Positions 24,972 through 33,886 of a DNA stretch of 34,216 nucleotides are shown piece after piece. The position numbers and the translations under genes are program-made. Each line of letters begins with the position of its first letter. The stretch's first letter is position 1. The notes beneath the pieces are model-generated. The model had not been told where the DNA came from, ran no database searches, and saw only the letters and a list, made by a program, of their open reading frames with translations. This DNA is from Saprospiraceae bacterium (GTDB lineage: Bacteria > Bacteroidota > Bacteroidia > Chitinophagales > Saprospiraceae), in assembly GCA_027008645.1 (NCBI GenBank), contig JALVEE010000119.1, forward strand, positions 1 through 34,216. The letters are read 5' to 3'.

Positions 24972-27221
24972 ATGAAAAATAAAGATTCATATACACATGT
25001 AAGAGGCGAATCATTATTTGTCGATGATATCAATGTAAGAGAAGGCACTTTGCACGCGGTAGTCTTTGATTCATCTGTCGCTCATGCAAAAATAGTAAAT
25101 ACGGACTATTCGGCAGCGGAAGCACTTCCCGGAGTGGTAAAAATATTGACTTATCAAGATATTCCAGGTCAGAATCAAATCGGAGCTATAATCCAAGATG
25201 AACCCTTATTTGCAGAGGATGAAGTTCATTTTCAAGGTCAGCCTATTGCATTGATAATAGCGGAGACACTGGCGATTGCAAAAAAAGCCGTTAAATTGAT
25301 AAAAATTACTTTTGATGAACTTCCCGTTGTTACAACAGCAAAAGAGGCTTTTGACAAAGCTTTGTTTATTAATCCTGCAAGAACATTTAAAATAGGCAAT
25401 AATGAAGATGCTTTTGACAATTGTAAATATGTTTTTGAGGGAGAAACTTATACAAACGGTCAGGAACATTTGTATCTTGAGACTCAAGGTGCATATGCAT
25501 ATCCATTGGAAAATGGAAATATCAAATTATTATCTTCTACTCAAGGACCTACTTCTGTACAAAAAATAGCAGCAAGGGTTTTGGGTCTTGCAATGCATAA
25601 AATAGAAGTGGAAGTAATAAGATTAGGAGGTGGATTTGGTGGAAAAGAGGATCAAGCAACTGCTTGGGCAACAATGGCAGCTCTTGGAGTTGCAGTATTG
25701 GATAAACCCGTGAAATTGATATTGGAACGCCATGATGACATGCGTATGACCGGTAAAAGACATCCGTATGAATCATTTTTCAAAATTGGATTGAATGAAG
25801 ATTTGAAGATAATGGCATTTGAAGTTGACTATCTGCAAAATAGCGGTGCTGCGGCAGATTTGTCTCCTGCAATAGCAGAAAGAACACTTTTTCACGGTAC
25901 AAACAGCTATTTTGTACCAAATGCTAAACTAACAGTTCATAGTTGTAAGACAAATCTACCGCCCAATACTGCTTTCAGAGGATTTGGAGGTCCTCAAGGA
26001 ATGTTTGTAATTGAAGCTGCAATAGAAATGGCAGCAGAGAAATTAAATATTCCTGCTTACAAAATACAAGAAGCTAATTTGCTGCAAGATTATGATGAAT
26101 TTCCTTATGGTCAAATCGCGAAAAATGTTGAGATAAAAAACAGTTGGAATCAATTAAAAAAAGAGATTGATTTTGAGAATAAGTTAAAGGAAATCGAAGA
26201 TTATAACAATCAAAATGATTCTACAAAATTGGGCTATTCATTTATGCCTGTTACATTCGGTATATCTTTCACAAATACAATGATGAACCACGCGAGGGCT
26301 TTGGTGCATGTTTATCATGATGGGAGTGTGGGCGTAAGTACAGGAGCTGTTGAAATGGGACAATCGGTCAATACTAAACTGCTACAGATAGCAGCGATGA
26401 AATTTGGAATAAGTTCTTCAAAAGTCAAAATAGAAACGACTAATACTACCAGAGTTGCCAATACTTCTCCAACAGCTGCAAGTGCCACAACAGACCTCAA
26501 TGGTAAGGCTTTGATGATGGCTTGTGATGCTATTCAAGATAGGCTTGAAGTGGTTGCTTCCCGTATCTTAAAAGTAGATAAGGAAAGTATATTTTTCAAG
26601 GATAATTTCGTTTATATCAAAGACAAAAAATCCTCTTTGAGTTGGGATAAGCTGATACTGGAAGCTTTTGTAAGAAGGGTTAGCTTGTCGGAAACAGCCC
26701 ATTATAGTACACCAAAAATACATTTTGACAAAACAAAAGAAAAAGGACATCCGTTTGCTTACCACGTTTATGGCACAGCATTTACAGTAGTAAAATTGGA
26801 TTGTCTAAGGGGAATATACGATGTAGAGTCGGTAGATATCGTTCATGATTTCGGTAAATCTATGAATATTGGTATAGATATTGGTCAAGTTGAAGGAGCA
26901 TTGGTGCAAGGAATCGGATGGATGACAATGGAGGAGATCGCATATGATAATAAAGGTAGATTATTGTCCAATTCATTATCGACATATAAAGTGCCGGACA
27001 TTTTTTCAGCGCCCAAAAATATCAATGTGAAGGCGATGGAAACCAATGGGCACTATATGGCAATATTGAAGTCCAAGGCAGTTGGCGAACCTCCGTTAAT
27101 GTATGGTATCGGGACGTATTTCGCCCTACAGAATGCAATAAAAGCATTCAATCCTCAATCCAAATTAAAATTTAATGCTCCGATGACACCGGAAAAAGTA
27201 TTGTTGAGTTTATATGAATAG
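24972..27221 (+). CDS. xdhB: Xanthine dehydrogenase molybdenum-binding large subunit
   Basis: 749-residue catalytic subunit that hydroxylates hypoxanthine and xanthine to urate. The pocket residues known from bovine and Rhodobacter enzymes appear at matching spacing. Glu226 in GGGFGGKE (bovine Glu802) and Arg304 in AIAERTLFH (bovine Arg880) are 78 apart, as in the model. Phe338 in FRGFGGPQ (bovine Phe914) stacks on substrate. Glu706 in VGEPPL (bovine Glu1261) is the catalytic base. Aldehyde oxidases lose the first two, so a true purine hydroxylase is favoured. The residue matching was done by eye from remembered models. The gene sits tightly between xdhA and xdhC. Confidence 0.95.
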   Translation: MKNKDSYTHVRGESLFVDDINVREGTLHAVVFDSSVAHAKIVNTDYSAAEALPGVVKILTYQDIPGQNQIGAIIQDEPLFAEDEVHFQGQPIALIIAETLAIAKKAVKLIKITFDELPVVTTAKEAFDKALFINPARTFKIGNNEDAFDNCKYVFEGETYTNGQEHLYLETQGAYAYPLENGNIKLLSSTQGPTSVQKIAARVLGLAMHKIEVEVIRLGGGFGGKEDQATAWATMAALGVAVLDKPVKLILERHDDMRMTGKRHPYESFFKIGLNEDLKIMAFEVDYLQNSGAAADLSPAIAERTLFHGTNSYFVPNAKLTVHSCKTNLPPNTAFRGFGGPQGMFVIEAAIEMAAEKLNIPAYKIQEANLLQDYDEFPYGQIAKNVEIKNSWNQLKKEIDFENKLKEIEDYNNQNDSTKLGYSFMPVTFGISFTNTMMNHARALVHVYHDGSVGVSTGAVEMGQSVNTKLLQIAAMKFGISSSKVKIETTNTTRVANTSPTAASATTDLNGKALMMACDAIQDRLEVVASRILKVDKESIFFKDNFVYIKDKKSSLSWDKLILEAFVRRVSLSETAHYSTPKIHFDKTKEKGHPFAYHVYGTAFTVVKLDCLRGIYDVESVDIVHDFGKSMNIGIDIGQVEGALVQGIGWMTMEEIAYDNKGRLLSNSLSTYKVPDIFSAPKNINVKAMETNGHYMAILKSKAVGEPPLMYGIGTYFALQNAIKAFNPQSKLKFNAPMTPEKVLLSLYE

Positions 27222-27255
27222 CTGTATCTTACTGCTGTTTGATAAAAAATAATCT

Positions 27256-28218
27256 ATGGAAATTTGGAGTAAGATTGTAGAAAAACTGAGGAATCACAAG
27301 AGGATAATTCTACTTTTGGTATGTTCTCATAAAGGAAGTTCACCCGGTAAGCAGGGATTCAAAATGATGGTATGTGAGGATGGGACTTTATACGGATCGA
27401 TTGGTGGAGGCAGAACTGAGTTCCAAATGGTCGAAAAAGCAAAGGTCTTATTGCAAAAAGACGATTTCAAACCTTTTTTGATCAATCAAGTACACAGGGA
27501 AGATGCAGAAGACAGTTCGGGAATGGTATGTGCCGGAGAGCAATTAGTGCTTTTTTATCCAATAGATAGCGAAAACTTGAGCACGATTAAGGATATTGTT
27601 TTGCAAAAAAAGGGTGTGTTGAAAATCACAAAAGACGAGTTTGTTTTTGATGAAAAAGCGATATTGAAAGACGATTTTATATTTGAAAAATATGAAGAGT
27701 GGAACTATGCCGAAAATGTAAACAGGAAATCAAAAATATTTCTCATCGGGGGAGGGCATGTAGGACTTGCCACATCTCAACTTTTCTCTTTGCTGGATTT
27801 TGAAATAACTGTTTTTGAAAACAGGGAAAATATAAATACATTTGAAAATAATTCTTTTGCAGACAATAAACTTTTAGTTGATTATAATAATATTGTTGAT
27901 TATATACCGGAAGGAAACAATACGTACATTGTGATTTTGACACATGGGCATCAAGTAGATAAATTGGTCTTGTCCAAATTATTTAAAAAAGACTATAAAT
28001 ACATCGGTTTATTAGGAAGCAAATCCAAAGTAAGGAAAATGTTCAATGCATTTGCAAAAGAAGGAATCGACAAAGAAGAATTAGCAAAAGTGGATGCTCC
28101 CGTTGGTTTGGATATCGGAAGCAAGACCCCAGCTGAAATAGCGGTTAGCATTGCCGCAAAAATCATTGCAATGCGGAATAAGGGTAATTTAATTTCTTTA
28201 ACTAATTTAATTCGCTAA
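27256..28218 (+). CDS. xdhC: XdhC-type molybdenum cofactor chaperone
   Basis: 320-residue XdhC/CoxI family protein that binds Moco, helps its sulfuration and inserts it into the XdhB subunit. The N-terminal domain carries CSHKGSSPGKQGFKMMV and GSIGGGRTE. The C-terminal Rossmann-like domain begins at IFLIGGGHVGLATSQL (about 162-177) and contains ILTHGHQVD, YIGLLGSKSK and GLDIGSKTPAEIAVSIAA. The start is 34 bases after the xdhB stop, so it is the third gene of the operon. No purine transporter or urate-degrading gene is adjacent. Confidence 0.93.
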   Translation: MEIWSKIVEKLRNHKRIILLLVCSHKGSSPGKQGFKMMVCEDGTLYGSIGGGRTEFQMVEKAKVLLQKDDFKPFLINQVHREDAEDSSGMVCAGEQLVLFYPIDSENLSTIKDIVLQKKGVLKITKDEFVFDEKAILKDDFIFEKYEEWNYAENVNRKSKIFLIGGGHVGLATSQLFSLLDFEITVFENRENINTFENNSFADNKLLVDYNNIVDYIPEGNNTYIVILTHGHQVDKLVLSKLFKKDYKYIGLLGSKSKVRKMFNAFAKEGIDKEELAKVDAPVGLDIGSKTPAEIAVSIAAKIIAMRNKGNLISLTNLIR

Positions 28219-28225
28219 GAGGTTA

Positions 28226-28245
28226 ATTCCACTGTGCAGTGGAAT
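28226..28245 (+). repeat. Perfect hairpin just after xdhC
   Basis: ATTCCACTG and CAGTGGAAT are perfect 9-bp arms around TG, seven bases after the xdhC stop. No T run follows, so it may protect the mRNA end or act as a factor-dependent terminator. Confidence 0.6.
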
Positions 28246-28696
28246 GTGCCACCACATATTCTTCCCTTTCTTATCATCTGTTAAGATATTTATTAATAGG
28301 TGTATTTCATTTTTTCGCTTTTTCACAAGAAGTTTTGTTAATGTGTTTATATAGCGTACCTACAGCACGCATTTTAGTTAGTTAAGATTTTATGATTCTA
28401 CACTCATATTAAAGAGTATATATGATGTATTGACAAAAATAAAAATAGTCAAGGAATAAAGACTGGTTCAAAGGATTAACGAAATCTGATTTTTGATGTG
28501 AAAGAATGTATTTATGCGAGCCAAGAGGTCGGAGACACTTTGGCTCAGAATAGTGGTCAGCTAGATGGCTTAGTAGTGGAAAAAAGTTTCACTAAGAGAG
28601 GTTGTGTCCTTTTTGAGTTGATTCTGTTATACAGCGGGACTGATTTCTAAACGATATATCCCACAAAGCTTGTTTTTCATTAGTATATCCGTATTA
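28246..28696. other. Gene-free stretch between xdhC and the beta-barrel gene
   Basis: No supported gene. It contains a MITE-end fragment (28298-28323) and an inverted pair GAGCCAA (28518-28524) and TTGGCTC (28540-28546). About 50 open codons on the plus strand from near 28482 to 28650 have no start and no recognised family. The last item could be a gene remnant or chance. Confidence 0.6.
28298..28323 (+). repeat. Truncated end of the 261-bp MITE family
   Basis: AGGTGTATTTCATTTTTTCG followed by CTTTTT matches the MITE left end with one mismatch in 26 bases, then diverges. No right end is seen downstream, so this is probably a deletion remnant. Confidence 0.6.
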
Positions 28697-29875
28697 TCAA
28701 TAACTATATCTCAATCTTAAGTATAGAGCATTTTGGATATTGGAAAATTTGTCGTTTTGTTTACCAAAGAATAATTGTCCGTTGAAGTCTATATCCCAAT
28801 TTTCTTTGATTGAGTACGAATAATTTGGTAATAGGGCTACAGCTTTGAAATCGTACATGTACATAATTCCGATAGCGGCAGAAGATGCCGGATTTATTTG
28901 CAGATTGTTTTGAAGGATAAAGGACAATTTATTTGGCATTAGATTTCTTGCGCTCAATGATTCTCCCAAAAAGTATTGGATATTGAACGATTTGGAATCT
29001 GTAATACCATCTGAATTGTACAATACGGAACCCAGTATCATTAGCCCGTTTTTGAAAAAATAATCCATAGATAGTGATGTTAAAACTACTGTTTTAGCCA
29101 TTGAATTATTGTCTTTTGGTATAAATAATGTGCTTTCTCCTTTGAATCCTGCACTTTTGATATAACCTTCCCAACCAAGCCCCAAAGCTATATCTGTTTT
29201 GTAATTGGCTTCGATTAATTGGATGTCATATGACTTAATACTGAATTGTTGTCTTAATGCTATGATGGAGTGATCTATATCTTTACCGTATGAATATGCT
29301 GCTTGAACCAGAGAGGATTCCCCATAATTGTACAAAATACTAATGGCATCACTACCTGGTCTTTCTTCATAATCAAAGTCCAAAAGATTGTATGTGTTGA
29401 ATAGGTCATTGGCATTCCAAGCCCAAGTTTTCCCCCAGTTAATCCTTTGGCGACCGATTTTGAATTCCCAGTTTCCGGTGTTATAAGTAAGGGAAAGTCT
29501 ATCTATTTTAGAATGAAACAAAAGAGCTTTCTCGTCGATTAGGAAAGCAGATAAGTCAATATCATTTTGCACATCTATATAGTCCTTGAAATATGGATTT
29601 TTTAGTGATTCTCCCCACAAAATCCTGTTTCTGATTTGCATGTCAAAGGTAAAATTATCATTGATATACATCTTGAAATTAATGCGGTTGTGAATCATAT
29701 TATCGGAATAGATATTGTCGAAGTCTCTAAAAGAGGCAGTATTTAGATATTTCACATATCCGGAAATTGACGTATTTTCTTTCCACCAACTTTTCTTTTT
29801 TTCTTGAGAAAGTAGGGTAGTGGTTTGTACTATAAGAAAGATGATAAATAAAAGAATGTTTTTTTTCATAATCAT
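28697..29875 (-). CDS. Outer-membrane beta-barrel protein linked to a Lol-like ABC cassette
   Basis: About 392 residues from the ATG at 29875 (MIMKKN). The ATG at 29869 is equally good, and a GTG at 29908 overlapping the upstream stop codon is less likely. A signal peptide (IIFLIVQTTTLLSQ) precedes about 16 amphipathic strands ending in the aromatic LRLRYSY, typical of barrels inserted by Bam. The conserved segment IGRQRINWGKTWAWNANDLF and the EERPG motif resemble porin-like proteins of the DUF1302 type, but the family is not certain. It is the last gene of the cassette, 29 bases after the ATPase stop. This context suggests it is the outer-membrane endpoint of the export route. Function unproven. 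Confidence 0.78.
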   Translation of the reverse strand: MIMKKNILLFIIFLIVQTTTLLSQEKKKSWWKENTSISGYVKYLNTASFRDFDNIYSDNMIHNRINFKMYINDNFTFDMQIRNRILWGESLKNPYFKDYIDVQNDIDLSAFLIDEKALLFHSKIDRLSLTYNTGNWEFKIGRQRINWGKTWAWNANDLFNTYNLLDFDYEERPGSDAISILYNYGESSLVQAAYSYGKDIDHSIIALRQQFSIKSYDIQLIEANYKTDIALGLGWEGYIKSAGFKGESTLFIPKDNNSMAKTVVLTSLSMDYFFKNGLMILGSVLYNSDGITDSKSFNIQYFLGESLSARNLMPNKLSFILQNNLQINPASSAAIGIMYMYDFKAVALLPNYSYSIKENWDIDFNGQLFFGKQNDKFSNIQNALYLRLRYSY

Positions 29876-29904
29876 TGTTTTACCAGTCAAATCAAATACT
29901 AAAA

Positions 29905-30591
29905 TCACATTTTTTTGTCCTCGACTATTTTCCCATCCTCCAACACGAGAATTCTCTTTGCTCTGTCAATTACTCTTTGGTCGTGAGTAGAAAATATAAA
30001 TGTTATTCCTTCCTCTTCATTCAATTTTGCCATTATATCCAATAATTGTGCGGTAGATTTGGAATCCAAATTGGCTGTGGGTTCATCAGCGAGTATAAAT
30101 CTTGGTTTTGATGCTAGGGCTCTGGCAACAGCCACTCTCTGCTGTTGTCCACCTGAAAGTTGTGTCGGTCTTCGATCCATCATTTTTCCTAATCCCACTT
30201 CTTTCAGCAATTCCTTTGTTCTTTTTTCTCTGTATTCCTTGTCAATGCCCTGCAACAACATAATGAATTCCACATTTTCTTTTGCGGTAAGTACAGGAAT
30301 CAAGTTATAAGCTTGAAAGATGAAACCTATATTGTGCAATCTGAAGTCGATTAATTCTCCACTTTTTAATTTGGTTATATCAGTATTGTCAATAACGACT
30401 TTTCCTGTATTGGGTGAGTCCAATCCACCAATTATATTGAGGAAAGTTGTTTTTCCTGAACCTGATGGGCCAACAATAGCGGTAAATTCCCCTTTGTGAA
30501 ATTCGCAAGATACATCATTTAAGGCTTTGACTTCAATTTCTCCTTGATTGTATATTTTGGATAAGTGTTCTGTTTTAATTACGGTATTCAT
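29905..30591 (-). CDS. LolD/MacB-type ABC transporter ATPase
   Basis: 228 residues, single nucleotide-binding domain: Walker A GPSGSGKT (41-48), Q-loop Gln93, signature LSGGQQQR (145-152), Walker B FILADEP with catalytic Glu170, and His203. It groups by motif with the LolD/MacB/FtsE type VII family that powers extraction of substrates from the outer leaflet of the inner membrane. It starts ten bases after the upstream permease stop and pairs with the two FtsX-like permeases. No periplasmic MacA-like adaptor is encoded, so the set is closer to Lol than to MacAB. Confidence 0.94.
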   Translation of the reverse strand: MNTVIKTEHLSKIYNQGEIEVKALNDVSCEFHKGEFTAIVGPSGSGKTTFLNIIGGLDSPNTGKVVIDNTDITKLKSGELIDFRLHNIGFIFQAYNLIPVLTAKENVEFIMLLQGIDKEYREKRTKELLKEVGLGKMMDRRPTQLSGGQQQRVAVARALASKPRFILADEPTANLDSKSTAQLLDIMAKLNEEEGITFIFSTHDQRVIDRAKRILVLEDGKIVEDKKM

Positions 30592-30601
30592 ATTATTGGT
30601 T

Positions 30602-31825
30602 TTAAAGTGATTTTATAGCTTCTGCCGGATTGAGTTTCAATGCACGTCTGGCAGGGAATAATGAGGAAATAAATGCTACAAGCAAAGTAAGTAGAGTTAC
30701 ATTTACGTACATTTCCCGTGGTAAATAGGTGTACATGATAGCAGCTATACCCAGACTTTCGAGACCTGAAGAAAACATACTCAAATCAATGCCATGAGTT
30801 GAATAGTATTCGATGCTAAGATAAGACAAAAGAAGTCCGAGTGGTGCTGCAAGCATTGTTAAAAACACTGTTTCGAAAGTGATCATCGCAAATACTTTTT
30901 GTTTCTTCATTCCTACTGCCATTAGCATCCCAAGTTCTTTTTTTCTTTCCAAAACAGCCATTAGCATTGAATTGATAATGCCAAATGATAGTGCAGCTAA
31001 AACAATTAGCATAAAAATTATTAAAAATGTTGACATCATTTCTTGTGCATAGCCCAATTCGGGGGATATTTCATCCCATGTTTCGGTTTTATTGTTTTTA
31101 TCCTTTAGTTTTAATTTTTCTGCAATAATTGATGCTTGCTCAAGCGAATTTCCTACATAAGCAATCTCATTTATTTCTCCATTTTTGAAATCAACGATTT
31201 TAGCTAAATCATCTTTCCTTACAAAGATTGTAGAACCGTCAAAAGTTGTATTTTGAGTCTTAAATATTCCTTCTACTCTAAAGGCAGCATTGACCAAATC
31301 CCCCACAGAATTTTGTAAAGTAACAATAATTTTAGAATTGATTTTAATCTTCATTTTGTCAGCAAGTTTCTTGCCAATTACTGCCGGATTCCTTTTGATT
31401 TTTGTAAAATATGTGCCTTCAATAAGATGATTGTAAATTTCCGTCACTTTTATTTCATTTTGCGGGTCGATTCCTGTTAGTTGTGTTCCAAATGTCCCTT
31501 TTGCATTTGCCACCATGCCAGGTGAAATTATTCTTTCAGAATACGCTTTAACCTGTGGGATAGTATTAATACTTGTGATAACAGCTAACCTGTATAAGAT
31601 TGTGTCGTTTATCGTTTGGTCACTGAGGAATTTCGGATTGTGTATTTGACCATGAGAAAGTGTAGTTGTTATAGCTCCGTTAATTCTCTGTTCGTTCAAG
31701 CCATAAGTCATAGCCATTATGAACAATCCCGACCAAATACCAAGAACAATAGATATTATAACCACACTGCTGCGTAGCTTGTTCCTCCAAATATTTCGCC
31801 ATGCTATTTTTATTATTTCCTTCAT
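30602..31825 (-). CDS. FtsX/LolCE-like ABC permease (second)
   Basis: 407-residue inner-membrane protein with the type VII layout. One N-terminal helix after AWRNIWRNKLRSS (about 19-42) is followed by a large periplasmic MacB-PCD-like domain (about 45-265), then three C-terminal helices (about 270-300, 315-345, 370-395). The ELGMLMAVGMKKQKVF coupling helix lies between helices 2 and 3. The C-terminal PARRALKLNPAEAIKSL is a family hallmark. It forms a heteromeric pair with the preceding permease, from which it is separated by 25 bases. Confidence 0.9.
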   Translation of the reverse strand: MKEIIKIAWRNIWRNKLRSSVVIISIVLGIWSGLFIMAMTYGLNEQRINGAITTTLSHGQIHNPKFLSDQTINDTILYRLAVITSINTIPQVKAYSERIISPGMVANAKGTFGTQLTGIDPQNEIKVTEIYNHLIEGTYFTKIKRNPAVIGKKLADKMKIKINSKIIVTLQNSVGDLVNAAFRVEGIFKTQNTTFDGSTIFVRKDDLAKIVDFKNGEINEIAYVGNSLEQASIIAEKLKLKDKNNKTETWDEISPELGYAQEMMSTFLIIFMLIVLAALSFGIINSMLMAVLERKKELGMLMAVGMKKQKVFAMITFETVFLTMLAAPLGLLLSYLSIEYYSTHGIDLSMFSSGLESLGIAAIMYTYLPREMYVNVTLLTLLVAFISSLFPARRALKLNPAEAIKSL

Positions 31826-31850
31826 TTGATTGTTTTTATTGTATTAAAAT

Positions 31851-33077
31851 CTATAATGATCTCATCGCTTTTATTGGTTTCATAAATTTTACTTTCATTA
31901 TAGGATATAGCGAGGCGATTAAAGCTATTGCGAATATTATCATTGCATGAGTAAAGAATATATTTATATCAGTTGACATTGGAATTACCGGCTCAAAACC
32001 AAAATCTTTTAAGGCTTCACCTTTTGGACCGGGTATTACAAAGGGATTGTAGTGGTAATATAAAACGAGTGGTGAAACCAAAAGCATTCCCGCTATGACA
32101 CCAATAAGTGAAAGTATAATAGATTCTATAACAAGCATTAATGTTAATTTGATTTTTTTTGTTCCGATAGCTAGCATAACACCAAGTTCATAAATTCTTT
32201 CTTCGGTCATCATCAGAACAGTCCCCAATATTCCAAAAGATATGATCATATATAGAATGGCGATCATCAAAATGCCGCCAATATTATCTACGGCAATAGT
32301 TTCTTTTAGTTCGGGAATCATTTTTTCCCAAGTCATAATTTCATATTTATTAAGATCGATCTTGTTTGATAATGAATTGTATATGTCGTTCATTTCGGCT
32401 TTGTCTTCTTTGGCAATTATTAAGTTTGTCACTAAGCCGTTTGCCGAACTGAATTCTTGCGCCAATTTTAATGGGAAAAATACAAGCAGTCTATTCAATT
32501 TTGGGTTTGACATATTTATAATTCCTGAGATTGGATATTTTCCGGCAGCACTGACTCCATGATAACCTTGACCTATAAAAACCACGGTATCCCCAACCGT
32601 TTTGTTAAAGAATTTTGCCAATCCTTTTGTTATCATAACGGATCTGTCATTTGACTTAAATAGCTGTCCTGCTACCAGTCTTTTACTCCAGTCAGTTAGT
32701 TTGACTTCTTTTTCCAAATTGATGCCTTGCAACATTACGCCTTTTGTGGTTTTTCCTGCTGACATCAATGAGAAAGTTTGTATTCTGGGTATCAGCTCTA
32801 TTACTCCATCGGTATTGATTAAAGATTTATAAAGTTTATCATCAAAAATCATTGAATTATCAAGGGTTTGCTCATCCCAAAATCCTTTCTTGTGGATTTG
32901 AATATATCCCGAATAAGTATTGACAACATTTTTTATCATATTGCTGTACATCCCCAATTGCATCGACCTCATAAATACAGCGAGAAATACCGCGATTAAT
33001 ACAGAGGCAATCGTTATTAGACTCCGCTTTTTGTTCCGCCAAATATTTCTCCAAGCTAATTTTAATATTAAATTCAT
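31851..33077 (-). CDS. FtsX/LolCE-like ABC permease (first)
   Basis: 408 residues, same architecture as its downstream neighbour: N-terminal AWRNIWRNKKRSLITIASVL helix, periplasmic domain (about 45-260), then three helices. The coupling motif is ELGVMLAIGTKKIKL, and the C-terminus KFMKPIKAMRSL matches the MacB/LolC tail. The two permeases are clearly different in sequence, like LolC and LolE, implying a heterodimer. It follows the LolA-like gene by 65 bases. Substrate unknown; a lipid or lipid-anchored protein fits the architecture. Confidence 0.9.
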   Translation of the reverse strand: MNLILKLAWRNIWRNKKRSLITIASVLIAVFLAVFMRSMQLGMYSNMIKNVVNTYSGYIQIHKKGFWDEQTLDNSMIFDDKLYKSLINTDGVIELIPRIQTFSLMSAGKTTKGVMLQGINLEKEVKLTDWSKRLVAGQLFKSNDRSVMITKGLAKFFNKTVGDTVVFIGQGYHGVSAAGKYPISGIINMSNPKLNRLLVFFPLKLAQEFSSANGLVTNLIIAKEDKAEMNDIYNSLSNKIDLNKYEIMTWEKMIPELKETIAVDNIGGILMIAILYMIISFGILGTVLMMTEERIYELGVMLAIGTKKIKLTLMLVIESIILSLIGVIAGMLLVSPLVLYYHYNPFVIPGPKGEALKDFGFEPVIPMSTDINIFFTHAMIIFAIALIASLYPIMKVKFMKPIKAMRSL

Positions 33078-33142
33078 TTTGTATATTTAAATAGTTGTAT
33101 GAGCGTATCAAATACATTATTATAATCTATTATTTATTTTTT

Positions 33143-33886
33143 TTATCTCAGTCTTTTCATATATGAAGTCGTGAAATACTTTTCAGGTATTTTTGTATTG
33201 AAATTTAATTCAAGATAATCTATTAGAGTCTTGTTGCCGGGATTATCTTCCGGTATAAATTCCATATGAGAGGGGATTTTTCTACCGTCGAATTCTTTGA
33301 TATTTGAACCGATTAGTTTATTTATCAAGAAATTGTCTTCATCGTAATACTCACCTCTCAATTGATTGTACTCCTCTTTATCTATCCACATGATTATTTT
33401 TCCCCAAATGACAGCTGCGTTTTCTTTTGGAGTTAATACTATTTTCCATGTATTATATCCGTCAATTAGTTCTTCTCCTGCTATTTTGTGATTGTAATCT
33501 ACCAATATTGAAGACTGCTTTATCATATCGTCATTTGTCAGATCCGTACCCATCCATCCTTGTGTCATCATTGATGGAGGTAGCTTTATCGTCCTTGAGA
33601 TTGACGGGACATAATTCCAAACCTCTTTGTCACGTCTAAGAAAGACAATTCCTTTTTCTTTTGCCGGGGATGTGACCAAAGCAACAGAATAATTTGAGTT
33701 TTTTGTCCAAGTTTTTATTATCATTTCTTTCGACCAAGATGGTCTTACAGCAGTGATTTTTATTTTGGCAAATGATGTCGCACTTCTCAATTTATCATCT
33801 GATTTTTTGACTATGTCATATGCGTTTTGTGCAGATATGCCTGAGCTTAAAAGCAATACAGGTAGAATTATTTTTATTAATTTCAT
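33143..33886 (-). CDS. LolA-like outer membrane lipoprotein-sorting protein
   Basis: 247-residue exported protein with a signal peptide (about 1-19, VLLLSSGISAQ). The beta-rich body is of the LolA_like (PF17131) type: WNYVPSISRTIKLPPSMMTQ, GWMGTDLTNDDM and HKIAGEELIDGYNTWKIVLTP are family signatures. Relatives have an incomplete barrel with a hydrophobic pocket and carry acyl chains across the periplasm; no cysteine lipobox is seen, so it is probably soluble. Its ATG overlaps the TetR stop by one base (TAATG), giving translational coupling. It is probably the shuttle between the ABC pump and the barrel. Confidence 0.92.
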   Translation of the reverse strand: MKLIKIILPVLLLSSGISAQNAYDIVKKSDDKLRSATSFAKIKITAVRPSWSKEMIIKTWTKNSNYSVALVTSPAKEKGIVFLRRDKEVWNYVPSISRTIKLPPSMMTQGWMGTDLTNDDMIKQSSILVDYNHKIAGEELIDGYNTWKIVLTPKENAAVIWGKIIMWIDKEEYNQLRGEYYDEDNFLINKLIGSNIKEFDGRKIPSHMEFIPEDNPGNKTLIDYLELNFNTKIPEKYFTTSYMKRLR

